From a virus: a stretch of DNA of 64,000 nt. Below are positions 56,127-64,000 of this stretch, piece by piece. Each line of letters begins with the position of its first letter. Position 1 is the first letter of the stretch. The notes beneath the pieces are model-generated. The model was given only the letters and a program-made list of their open reading frames with translations. It ran no database searches and had not been told where the DNA came from. Location: positions 1 through 64,000 of IMG/VR virus record IMGVR_UViG_3300046370_000598, one strand, 5' to 3'. A program made the translations under genes and the position numbers.

Positions 56127-57641
56127 ATGATATATTCTTACGAATTAGAACAACATTTAATCGCGGGCTTAATAAAATATCCAGAATCTTATCCGCTTAT
56201 CGCAGCGTTTATAGATAAAGATGATTTTTTTGATAAGAACACAATTGTAAATAAGACTATTTTCTGCGTACTTCGACAAGCATTAGAGTCAGGAGACTCT
56301 CTAGATGAAGTGCTAATAGCTCAAAGAGTCCAATCTCTTAATATATCTTTTGAAGATAATATAAACATTGCAGACTATATTAAAGCGCTTTCTATGAGAC
56401 AAATTTCTAAAGATGGAGTTGTGAAAGCAGCGAAAGAGTTAAAAAAAATAACTGTACGAAGAGAAATACACGACGCATCTATTGATGTTGCTAAAAATAT
56501 GAAATCGATGCCTTCAAGCTCGACATTTGATGATATAGTTGGCGAAGCAGATAAAATTTATAACGACAAAATAAATTTATATGAGATTGGTTCAAATAAG
56601 CCTGAAAATTTATTTGAGGACATGGAAGACTTTATAGAAGAAAGGGGAAATAATCCTATTGATGAATTTGGATTGATGGGTCCACATGCAAGAACTAATG
56701 AACTTTACGGCTCCCTACTGAGGCCTGGAAATATAACCGTTGTAGTTGCTAGAGCTGGAGTTGGTAAAACTCAGTTTTGCATGGACTTTTGCACTAAAGT
56801 TTCTGAGATAAATAATAATGTACCTATATTGCATTTTGATAACGGAGAAATGAGTAAAGAAGAATTAATAATAAGACAGTGCTCAGCAATATCAGGAGTT
56901 CCAATGCATTTACTTGAGACTGGGAGGTGGAGACAAGCAGGAAAAGAAGTTATAGATAAAGTAAGAAGTACATGGTCTAAGATAAAAAAATTTAAATTTT
57001 ACTACTACAACGTTGCAGGTCACTCCGCAGACAGTATGTTAAATATAATTAGAAGGTTTTATTTTTCTGAAGTTGGAAGGGGAAAACCTATGATTTTTAG
57101 CTTTGACTATATTAAGACGAGTTACGAGCGTCAAAATGGAGTTTCCTCCTGGGAGAGTGTTGGTAGAATGGTTGATAAATTTAAACAATTAATTCAAAAA
57201 GAGTTGTGCTTTAATAATAAGCCTGCAGTTGCAATGCTGACAAGCGTACAAAGTAATAGGCTTGGAATTACAAATAACAGAAACTCCGAAAATGTTGTCG
57301 ATGATGAGAGTATTGTTTCTCTGTCAGATCAAATTACTCAGTTTTGTTCTCACTTATTTCTTCTTCGGCAGAAAACAATGGATGAAATTCAATCGGAGCC
57401 CGAGAATTTTGGAACGCATAAATTAATATGCTTAAAATATCGGTGGCTTGGAGAAAATGTTCATAGAGCATTACAACCTGTGGAAATGCCAGATGGAAGC
57501 AAAAAGAAAAATTATCTAAATTTACATATAGAAAATTTTAATATTTCAGAACGCGGAGACTTGCAAGATATGGTTGACCATATAAATTCTGAAGGGGTAG
57601 GTGTTCTTCCTGGCTTGGGAGAAGAGATTCCAGATCTATAA
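56127..57641 (+). CDS. Replicative DNA helicase, DnaB-type
   Basis: 504 residues. The N-terminal 110 residues (LEQHLIAGLIKYPESYPLIA) match the DnaB primase-interacting domain. The RecA-like motor follows, with Walker A VARAGVGKT (about 204-214), ILHFDNGEMSKEELIIRQ, a FSFDYIKTS Walker B and a late LTSVQSNR motif. It unwinds DNA at the phage fork with the primase encoded one base downstream. The leaderless promoter and neighbours place it in the DNA replication module. Confidence 0.88.
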   Translation: MIYSYELEQHLIAGLIKYPESYPLIAAFIDKDDFFDKNTIVNKTIFCVLRQALESGDSLDEVLIAQRVQSLNISFEDNINIADYIKALSMRQISKDGVVKAAKELKKITVRREIHDASIDVAKNMKSMPSSSTFDDIVGEADKIYNDKINLYEIGSNKPENLFEDMEDFIEERGNNPIDEFGLMGPHARTNELYGSLLRPGNITVVVARAGVGKTQFCMDFCTKVSEINNNVPILHFDNGEMSKEELIIRQCSAISGVPMHLLETGRWRQAGKEVIDKVRSTWSKIKKFKFYYYNVAGHSADSMLNIIRRFYFSEVGRGKPMIFSFDYIKTSYERQNGVSSWESVGRMVDKFKQLIQKELCFNNKPAVAMLTSVQSNRLGITNNRNSENVVDDESIVSLSDQITQFCSHLFLLRQKTMDEIQSEPENFGTHKLICLKYRWLGENVHRALQPVEMPDGSKKKNYLNLHIENFNISERGDLQDMVDHINSEGVGVLPGLGEEIPDL

Positions 57642-57642
57642 T

Positions 57643-58677
57643 ATGTCTCCAGAAAAAATTAAAGAATCTTTAATAAGATTAGGTTATAAACTTTCAGATA
57701 GAGGTGCATACTGGCAAACTAATGCTTTATTCAGAAATGGTGATAACAAAACTGCAATACAAATATATAAAAACACAGGAGTATGGAAAGATCATGTGCA
57801 AAATAGCTCTTTTGCTCCATTTAAAAGATTAGTTCAAGTAACATTAGGAACTAATGACGAAAAACAATTAAAGCAATTCATAGAAGAAGATAATCTCGGA
57901 GCAAATTATAATAAAATATCAATTCAGGAGAAAATAGAAATGGAAGAAATTTACCCAGAAGAATGTCTCGATAGACTTTTACCTCATTATAAATTTTATA
58001 ATGAAAAAGGTATTTCCGATGAAACTTTAACGCCTTTAAAGGGAGGTTATGCAACAACTGGAAAATTGAACGGAAGATTTGTTTTTCCTATATATAATGA
58101 ACATAAACAGATTCACGGCTTCTCTGGAAGAGATATGACCAATTCTTCTTCTCGCCCAAAATGGAAACATGTTGGTAGGAAGAAGGGATGGATATATCCA
58201 CTGTATGTTTCACCCAAAGTTAAAGAATCTATTTTAAACACCAAGCAAATAATTTTCGTAGAAAGCATAGGAGATTTATTAAATTTAAATGAAAATGGAT
58301 TTAATAATGTTCTTGTTACTTTTGGCTTAGATATCTCAACAAAATTAATTTGCTCAACATTATCTTTAGACGTAAACGAAATAGTAATATCATTAAATAA
58401 TGATTCCCAATCCACTCGAAATAGAGGTCTAGAAGCAAGTATAAAAAATTATTTAAAGTTATTAAATTATTATAATCCAGAAAAAATAAAAATATGCCTA
58501 CCTACGGCAAAAGACTTTGGGGATATGTCTCAAGATAACTTTAACTCTTGGCGAAAAAAGCTACAATCTATTACGGGAGAAGATCAACAAAAATTCATTA
58601 TAGAAAAAATAAACGAAATATACAAAACTTTACCAAAAAATTTATTAAAAAACAAAAAAATAATATCCAATGAGTGA
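57643..58677 (+). CDS. DNA primase, TOPRIM type, with degenerate zinc domain
   Basis: 344 residues from ATG 57643, one base after the helicase stop; the in-frame GTG at 57601 lies within the helicase and is rejected. KQIIFVESIGDLLNLNENGF with FNNVLVTFGL is the TOPRIM glutamate and strand pattern, though the second motif reads SLNND rather than the usual DxD. The N-terminal segment (residues 1-60) has the spacing of a primase zinc-binding domain but no cysteine, so zinc is probably not bound. It makes RNA primers for the adjacent helicase. Confidence 0.75.
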   Translation: MSPEKIKESLIRLGYKLSDRGAYWQTNALFRNGDNKTAIQIYKNTGVWKDHVQNSSFAPFKRLVQVTLGTNDEKQLKQFIEEDNLGANYNKISIQEKIEMEEIYPEECLDRLLPHYKFYNEKGISDETLTPLKGGYATTGKLNGRFVFPIYNEHKQIHGFSGRDMTNSSSRPKWKHVGRKKGWIYPLYVSPKVKESILNTKQIIFVESIGDLLNLNENGFNNVLVTFGLDISTKLICSTLSLDVNEIVISLNNDSQSTRNRGLEASIKNYLKLLNYYNPEKIKICLPTAKDFGDMSQDNFNSWRKKLQSITGEDQQKFIIEKINEIYKTLPKNLLKNKKIISNE

Positions 58678-59746
58678 ATTAACAAAACTTTCGGCGAGCA
58701 GAATTAAAACCGCACAACAATGTTCTTGGACTTATTGGTGCAATTACAAATTAAAATTACCCCAATCAGGTAACGATGGATCAAGCAGGGGGACGATCTG
58801 TCATAATGTGTTTGAACTTCTGGGAGATCATCACAAATCAGAATTTAATAAAATCATCAAAGAAGGAACAATTTGGAATACTAAAGTGATTGCTGCTCAA
58901 GTTAAAAAAGAAGCGGAAGATTTGAGCGTCTCAGATAAAGAGAATTTAGATCTTATAGATGAAATGATAGTCAATGGCCTTAGGTGTGATTTTTTTGGAG
59001 ACAACGAAGAAAAACCTGTTCTTGCAGAGTCTGAAAAATTCTTCGATCTTGAAATCAACAAAGAAGATAAAGGTATTAGATATGCAATAAGAGGGTATAT
59101 AGATAAGTTGTTTGTATATAAAGATAACTCTGTTATCATTCGGGACTTTAAAAGCAGCAAGTCAGTATTTAAAGGAAAAGAAGTGACAGATAATTTACAA
59201 AATTTAATTTACTCTTTAGCTGTAAAACATCTAATGCCAGAAACTAAACCTCAAAGTGAATTTTTATTTTTAAGATTTGATTTAGATAAAGACCTGTTAG
59301 GTAATTGCGGAAAAGGTTATCTCAAAATGGATAAAATCACAGAAGAAGAACTAGAAGGGTTCGAGTATCAATTAACTCAATTTCAAAACTATCTGGATAA
59401 CTTTGACGAAGATGCAGCAACAAGCAATTTCGCTGCACGACAAGATTACCCTAGAGACGGAACCTTTGGAGGTCCACTAGCTTGCGGTAAGGATGGATTT
59501 AAAATGTCTAAAGGGGAGCCCATTCTCGACAAGAACGGAGACCCTATAAAAGCTTTTATATGCCCATACAGAAAACCTATGGAATATTATGCATTAAAAG
59601 ATTCTGATGGAAAAATTAAAAAAACTTCTTTCATAGAAAATAAACATGAATTAGAAATTGAAGACGGAGACGAAATTGTTAAAATGAAATATGACGGATG
59701 CCCACACTGGCAAAAAAAACAAATAATAGATGATTTCCTTCAGTAA
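58670..59746 (+). CDS. Cas4/RecB-like PD-(D/E)XK exonuclease
   Basis: 358 residues. It has the RecB-nuclease pattern: SRGTICHNVFELLG (motif I His), IIRDFKSSKS (Asp and Lys), and a QNLIYSLAV (QxxxY) motif. Cysteines in QQCSWTYWC near the start and in CGKDGF, CPYRKP and CPHWQ near the end may bind an iron-sulphur cluster, as in Cas4/AddB. It probably resects DNA ends for the UvsX recombinase. It overlaps the primase by eight bases. Confidence 0.75.
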   Translation: MSELTKLSASRIKTAQQCSWTYWCNYKLKLPQSGNDGSSRGTICHNVFELLGDHHKSEFNKIIKEGTIWNTKVIAAQVKKEAEDLSVSDKENLDLIDEMIVNGLRCDFFGDNEEKPVLAESEKFFDLEINKEDKGIRYAIRGYIDKLFVYKDNSVIIRDFKSSKSVFKGKEVTDNLQNLIYSLAVKHLMPETKPQSEFLFLRFDLDKDLLGNCGKGYLKMDKITEEELEGFEYQLTQFQNYLDNFDEDAATSNFAARQDYPRDGTFGGPLACGKDGFKMSKGEPILDKNGDPIKAFICPYRKPMEYYALKDSDGKIKKTSFIENKHELEIEDGDEIVKMKYDGCPHWQKKQIIDDFLQ

Positions 59747-59757
59747 TATTTCCCTTA

Positions 59758-60660
59758 ATGAAAATAAGTTTTATCATAATAACAAACGCGTCTAAGCCAA
59801 AAAAATTAATTAATGAAATAGAAAGTATATATGATCAAAAAATAAAAGAGTTTGAAATAATAATTTCTGGAGATAAAAAAAATTTAAATCTACCAAAAGA
59901 AAATGTAAAATTTATTTCAGCAAAAAAAGAGGCTAAAGTTGGAGCTCTTGGAGCTATGAGAAACAAAGCTTGTAGGATTGCTCAATATGACAATTTAGTT
60001 ATATCAGATGATGATATGTTATTTTGTAAAGATTGGTATAAAAATATATCCTCTCAAAAATCAGATTTTGATATACTTACCCCTGAAGTTAAACTTCCCG
60101 ATGGAACTAGATTCTGGGATCATTGTTGCTATCAAAGCCCAGTTAATGGACATTCAATATTAGAAGAAAATGAAACAGATGAATATCTATATATGTCTGG
60201 CGGACAAAGTTGGGTAATGAAAAAACATGTGTGGAATAAAGTTAAATGGGATGAATCTATTGAAATATACAAAATGAAAAATATCAAAGATTACAAACAA
60301 GGAAAGCATAACGAAGATACAGATTTTGCTTTGCGCTGTCGGAATGCTGGATTTAAAATTACCCACAATCGCAATATTCAAGTAGTCCACAATGACGCTT
60401 CTTATACTTCGGTCGGGCGCTTAGTAAGAAGAAGAATTCATAAAAGCCAAAACTGGTGCAAAGAATTAAACTTTCCGCATAAAATAAACCTAGAAATAGC
60501 CAAACTTCTTTTATCTTATGGGGTAGAAGCGGAAGCTGTAGACTTATTAAGAAAATGCTCCTTAGAAGGCGACATGTCTGCAGACTTAGCCTTAGAAGAT
60601 TTAGAAAATTCTAGAGGCGGTAGACTAAAAAACACAAACTTCCAATTTCATGAAAAATAA
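59758..60660 (+). CDS. GT2 family glycosyltransferase
   Basis: 300 residues. FIIITNASKPKKLINEIESI, GALGAMRNKACRIAQYDNLV, then ISDDDMLFC (DDD metal motif) and a late HNEDTDFALRCRNAGFKI block are the GT-A GT2 features. A C-terminal basic helical tail is present. It opens the second glycan cassette, eleven bases after the exonuclease stop, without a clear Shine-Dalgarno, and overlaps the GT6 gene by 11 bases. Confidence 0.8.
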   Translation: MKISFIIITNASKPKKLINEIESIYDQKIKEFEIIISGDKKNLNLPKENVKFISAKKEAKVGALGAMRNKACRIAQYDNLVISDDDMLFCKDWYKNISSQKSDFDILTPEVKLPDGTRFWDHCCYQSPVNGHSILEENETDEYLYMSGGQSWVMKKHVWNKVKWDESIEIYKMKNIKDYKQGKHNEDTDFALRCRNAGFKITHNRNIQVVHNDASYTSVGRLVRRRIHKSQNWCKELNFPHKINLEIAKLLLSYGVEAEAVDLLRKCSLEGDMSADLALEDLENSRGGRLKNTNFQFHEK

Positions 60661-61336
60661 AGTAGGATTATTAATTATAGCAACTAATAAATATATTGAT
60701 TTCGCGGTCAATTTAATTCGTAGTGCAGATAAACATTTTTTAATTAATCAAAATGTAGAATATTTTCTTTTCACAGATCATTCTGATTTAAAAATTGATT
60801 CTCAAAGAAAGATCAATATTATAAAAATAAATCATTCGCCTTGGCCTTGGATGACTCTGGGTAGATATAAAATATTCAATGATCACAAAGCTTTATTGCA
60901 GTATCAAGATTATCTTTTTTATTGCGATGCAGATATGAGATTTTCAGATTCTGTGGGAAATGAAATACTAAGCGACAGGGTCGCAACTCAGCATCCAGGA
61001 TATTATGGTACTCGAGGCACACCAGAAACAAATCCAAAATCTTTAGCTTGTGTATTTCCTTTTGAGTACATGCAATACTTCGCTGGTGGATTCAATGGAG
61101 GTTCAAGTTCAGAATACTTAAAAATGGCAGAAAGACTATCAGGAAATATTCAACACGATTACAACAATGGGATTATTGCAGTTTGGCATGATGAAAGTCA
61201 TATTAATAGATACTTTATAGATAATCCCCCAACACAAATCCTCGACCCGGGATATTGTTATGGAGAAAGCCTTAAACCTCCGTTCGCTCCTAGATTAATA
61301 GCGTTAGATAAGAATCATAAAGAGTTAAGATCCTAA
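60650..61336 (+). CDS. GT6-like glycosyltransferase (ABO-type fold)
   Basis: 228 residues, the compact size of bacterial GT6. VEYFLFTDH, SPWPWMTLGRYKIF, YCDADMRFSDSVGNEIL (DAD metal motif), RVATQHPGYYGTRGTPE, YFAGGFNGGSS and IIAVWHDESHINRYF form the family order. GT6 enzymes retain configuration and transfer galactose or N-acetylgalactosamine; bacterial and phage GT6 members are known. The acceptor here is unknown. It overlaps both flanking GT2 genes. Confidence 0.88.
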   Translation: MKNKVGLLIIATNKYIDFAVNLIRSADKHFLINQNVEYFLFTDHSDLKIDSQRKINIIKINHSPWPWMTLGRYKIFNDHKALLQYQDYLFYCDADMRFSDSVGNEILSDRVATQHPGYYGTRGTPETNPKSLACVFPFEYMQYFAGGFNGGSSSEYLKMAERLSGNIQHDYNNGIIAVWHDESHINRYFIDNPPTQILDPGYCYGESLKPPFAPRLIALDKNHKELRS

Positions 61337-62001
61337 TGAATGGTATTTCTATTCTTTTAGCTTCGTACAACGGAGAAAAATACATAAAACAAAGTATTGA
61401 TTCCATAATAAACCAAACATTTAAAAAATGGGAATTACTTATTGGATTCAATGGAACTACAGACAAAACAAAAGATATTGTCAATCAATATAAAGACGAA
61501 AGAATAAAAATTTTTGATTACGAAGATGACAAAGGTAAAGCCAAAACCTTAAATAAATTAATTCAAGAAGCTCAATTTGATTACTGCTCAATTCAAGATG
61601 ATGATGATCTTTGGTGGCCACCTAAACTACACGAACAGTCTAAACTCCTAGAAGAATATCAAGTTATAGGTACTTACATATATTATATAAATTCAAAAAA
61701 TCAAATTGTCGGAGCTCCATATCTCTGCAGAAATCATCAAGCTATTAAAAATAGATGCCAAAGAGGTATTAATCAAATTGCTAATTCAAGCGCAGTTTTT
61801 TCTAAATCTAAAGTATTATCTGTTGGAGGGTGGAATGAAGATTTGGATAACTTAGCGGATAAAGGTGTTCAACCTAAAGAAGATTTTGATTTGTGGTTAA
61901 GGCTATTAAAAAATGGATCTAAATTTTGTAACATTCCAGAATACTTAACCTTACATAGAATACATAAAAAAAGCAACTTTAATTCAATTCCTAAAAAATG
62001 A
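61336..62001 (+). CDS. GT2 family glycosyltransferase
   Basis: 221 residues. ISILLASYNGEKYIKQSIDS, IINQTFKKWELLIGFNGTTD and CSIQDDDDLWWPPKLHEQS (DDDD containing the DxD), then KEDFDLWLRLLKNG. This is the compact GT-A core without C-terminal extension. It shares one base with the GT6 gene and four with the next gene. Confidence 0.85.
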   Translation: MNGISILLASYNGEKYIKQSIDSIINQTFKKWELLIGFNGTTDKTKDIVNQYKDERIKIFDYEDDKGKAKTLNKLIQEAQFDYCSIQDDDDLWWPPKLHEQSKLLEEYQVIGTYIYYINSKNQIVGAPYLCRNHQAIKNRCQRGINQIANSSAVFSKSKVLSVGGWNEDLDNLADKGVQPKEDFDLWLRLLKNGSKFCNIPEYLTLHRIHKKSNFNSIPKK

Positions 62002-62369
62002 TTTTATCTGAAACATGCTTAAAACATTGGATTAAATTTCCCTATGATACTTCTGACGCTATTGCAAAAATAGGTGTTCACTACATTTTTTCTGTTAAAA
62101 ATTCTATTCATTATAAAACTTTAGAATCTCAAAATTACGAAAATTACGAACATTTAATTTCATCAACAAACCAAAGAGAACATTCTATAAAAAACTTTAA
62201 TAAATTATTAAATAATTTCGACCTCAAAAAAGTTGGAAAAATAAAACTAGAATATAATAAATCAATAAATAAATTTTTAGTTAATGATGGATGCCACAGA
62301 CTTGCGATTATTATGTATAAGAAAATATTTAAAACTGAAATACCCAACGAATATATAATTTATGAATAG
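61998..62369 (+). CDS. ParB/sulfiredoxin-fold-like protein in glycan cassette
   Basis: 123 residues. The only clear signature is LVNDGCHRLAIIM, resembling the D-G-x-H-R phosphate-binding motif of ParB/Srx-fold proteins, often found as small partner proteins in glycan clusters. No other domain is seen. It overlaps its neighbours by four and eight bases. Biochemical role unknown; it could be a nucleotide- or phosphate-binding modifier. Confidence 0.45.
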   Translation: MILSETCLKHWIKFPYDTSDAIAKIGVHYIFSVKNSIHYKTLESQNYENYEHLISSTNQREHSIKNFNKLLNNFDLKKVGKIKLEYNKSINKFLVNDGCHRLAIIMYKKIFKTEIPNEYIIYE

Positions 62370-62991
62370 TCAGGAAAAAATAAAAAAATTACTCAATCAA
62401 ACAGTTGGTAAAATTCACTATAACGGTTGGAATAATAGGACTGAATATGGTTATCATTCATACAAAATAGGTGAGGTAGATATACGAGGACAGAGAAATC
62501 CTGCTAAAAGGATAGATGCATATAAAAAATATATAAGTTTCGACAATAAAATCGTAGTCGACTTTGGTTGTAACGTCGGAGCTATGTTGCATCATATGCC
62601 AGAAGTAGATTGCGGTTTAGGTTTCGACTATGACCATCAATGTATTTCTGCAGCGAATGAGATATCTAAGATATTAAATTTAAAAAATTTAAATTTCATG
62701 AAGCATGATTTTGATAAAGATTGTTATGAATCCTTAAATAATTCCTTGCCAAAATTTATAGACATTGCGCTCATTCTTTCTTTAGGTTCTTGGATTCAAT
62801 CATGGAAGGATTTATATTCTTTATGCTTGAAAAAATCAAAACTTGTTATTTTAGAAGTAAATAATAAAGAAGAAGGCGCTCCCCAGCTTGATTTTTTCAG
62901 ATCAAAAGGTAAACAAATTGAAGAAATAAAAAATGCATCTTTAGATGATTTAACTGGAAACTTCAGAAGAAAAACTTATATAATCAGCTGA
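62362..62991 (+). CDS. SAM-dependent methyltransferase
   Basis: 209 residues. VVDFGCNVGAMLHHMPEVDC is methyltransferase motif I, followed by GLGFDYDHQCISAANEISK, a KHDFDKDCYE block and LILSLGSWIQSW. It is class I with an added N-terminal segment (NNRTEYGYHSYKIGEVDIRG). Within a glycan operon it probably methylates a sugar, though the substrate is not identifiable. Confidence 0.75.
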   Translation: MNSQEKIKKLLNQTVGKIHYNGWNNRTEYGYHSYKIGEVDIRGQRNPAKRIDAYKKYISFDNKIVVDFGCNVGAMLHHMPEVDCGLGFDYDHQCISAANEISKILNLKNLNFMKHDFDKDCYESLNNSLPKFIDIALILSLGSWIQSWKDLYSLCLKKSKLVILEVNNKEEGAPQLDFFRSKGKQIEEIKNASLDDLTGNFRRKTYIIS

Positions 62992-63761
62992 TGATAATAG
63001 TTAACATACAAGGGGGCTTATGCAATCAACTTTTTCAATGGGCTTGCGGTTTTAATCTATCTAAAACTCAAGAAGTGTTTTTCGATCTATCTTTCTTCGC
63101 TAATCAGTTTACCAATACAATAGTAACTCAAAGAGAATATTTGCTTGATAAAATTCTAAATACAAATATACCTTTATTAAACAATCAGGTTTATCAAAAG
63201 TTCAAGGAAAAACCTATAGAAATTATTTCTGACAATTTTCATTACAAAGATTTTGATTTTGAAGCTGATAAAAATTACATATTAAATGGCTATTGGCAAT
63301 CAGAAAAATATTTTAGTAACTCTAAAAATGACATAAAAAATAATTTTGACTGGCCAAGAATAAAACATCTTAACTTTGAAGATTCGTGCTCTATTCATGT
63401 TCGAAGAGGAGACTATATAACAACCCAACATGTTCACCCCTTACAAACAATAGATTACTATAAAAAAGCGATTGAAATATTAAAGCCAAAAGGTAATATC
63501 TTTATATTTTCAGACGACATTAATTGGTGTAAATCTAATTTGAATTTCGAAAATAGTATTTTTATGGAAAACCACACTAACATTCAAGACTTAAAATATA
63601 TGAGTTTATGTAAAGATAATATCATTGCAAATAGCAGTTTTAGTTGGTGGGCTGCATTCTTGAATGAAAATAAAAATAAAAAAATAATTTGCCCAAAAAA
63701 TTGGTTTTCTGATAATACAAATGACTCAGATATTAAAAACCCAAATTGGATACAGATATAA
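62991..63761 (+). CDS. GT11-like alpha-1,2-fucosyltransferase family protein
   Basis: 256 residues. IQGGLCNQLFQWACGFNLS at the start, CSIHVRRGDYITTQHVHPL in the middle and ANSSFSWWAAFLNEN near the end are the three GT11 signatures. It may transfer fucose or a related sugar from GDP-sugar. It begins at the methyltransferase stop (one shared base), continuing the coupled chain. Confidence 0.9.
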   Translation: MIIVNIQGGLCNQLFQWACGFNLSKTQEVFFDLSFFANQFTNTIVTQREYLLDKILNTNIPLLNNQVYQKFKEKPIEIISDNFHYKDFDFEADKNYILNGYWQSEKYFSNSKNDIKNNFDWPRIKHLNFEDSCSIHVRRGDYITTQHVHPLQTIDYYKKAIEILKPKGNIFIFSDDINWCKSNLNFENSIFMENHTNIQDLKYMSLCKDNIIANSSFSWWAAFLNENKNKKIICPKNWFSDNTNDSDIKNPNWIQI

Positions 63762-63762
63762 A

Positions 63763-64000
63763 ATGAAGATAGGAGTTATTTTTTTTCATCAAAATATATT
63801 AAAAATTTACGAACAAAGATGGATAGATAAATGCATTGCATCCATGATGAATCAAACCTATCAACCATTGCATTTTTATGAACTTAATTACGGAGACTGC
63901 TCTACTCAATTTGTAAGTCAAGCAAAATTTTTTAACGAAAAAATGAAAAACCATTCTGTTGGAATGAATTTCATAATTACAAAAGCTTTTGAAGATGGAT
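63763..64000 (+). CDS. GT2-like glycosyltransferase (3' partial)
   Basis: 79 residues to the window end. MKIGVIFFHQNILKIYEQRW, then IDKCIASMMNQTYQPLHFYE, is the N-terminal strand and QT motif of GT2 enzymes. It begins one base after the GT11 stop. The catalytic motif lies beyond the window. Confidence 0.6.
   Translation, partial: MKIGVIFFHQNILKIYEQRWIDKCIASMMNQTYQPLHFYELNYGDCSTQFVSQAKFFNEKMKNHSVGMNFIITKAFEDG

Noticed and set aside
57601-57642. GTG start for the primase inside the helicase
   Set aside because: ATG 57643, one base after the helicase stop, fits the coupling pattern and the family N-terminus.

Overview
The window is a strongly AT-rich, almost gapless segment of a large tailed double-stranded DNA phage (Caudoviricetes), most likely from an aquatic or marine source. 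The evidence is a portal protein, a tail-tip protein of the lambda J type, at least seven large tail-fibre or adhesin genes, a UvsX/RecA-like recombinase, a DnaB-type helicase, a TOPRIM primase, an SSB, a dNMP kinase and a phage sigma factor. There are also about sixteen glycosyltransferases. No rRNA, tRNA, integrase, terminase or major capsid gene was seen. No stretch longer than about 180 bases lacks a gene; the longest is the divergent control region at 19697-19872.

Layout: (1) 1-11480, plus strand: J-like tail tip (5' end missing), a giant fibronectin/carbohydrate-module tail protein, and two overlapping proteins that end in a peptidase-S74 intramolecular chaperone. (2) 11470-19696, minus strand: an operon led by a small helix-turn-helix protein, then sugar-nucleotide and glycan genes (HAD-nucleotidyltransferase fusion, GDPD-like, WavE-like, GT4 and GT9), an SSB-like protein with an acidic tail and a possible annealing protein. 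(3) 19873-27051, plus: dNMP kinase, sigma factor, SSB, GT4, then virion proteins. (4) 27052-51442, minus: J-domain protein, a long repeat-rod fibre, collagen/carbohydrate-module fibre, three S74 fibres rich in VGIGTTNP repeats, a glycosyltransferase block, and the portal. (5) 51539-59746, plus: membrane coiled-coil protein, UvsX, nuclease, helicase, primase, exonuclease. (6) 59758-64000, plus: a second glycan cassette (GT2, GT6, GT2, ParB-fold-like, methyltransferase, GT11, truncated GT2).

The most distinctive signal is regulatory. Four DNA-metabolism or control genes carry a 17-bp-spaced TTGACA-type promoter whose predicted start point falls on or next to the start codon. A second motif, GTGTAAATA/GTGTAATA, lies a few bases before the start codon of many virion genes. 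Most other genes overlap the preceding gene and lack a Shine-Dalgarno sequence. I infer an early-to-late switch driven by the sigma factor at 20733-21335, with both transcript classes largely leaderless. The glycosyltransferase block at 41136-48962 lies behind such a late-type motif, between fibre and portal genes, which suggests that it decorates the virion. All functional names rest on motif recognition by eye; no database search was possible.
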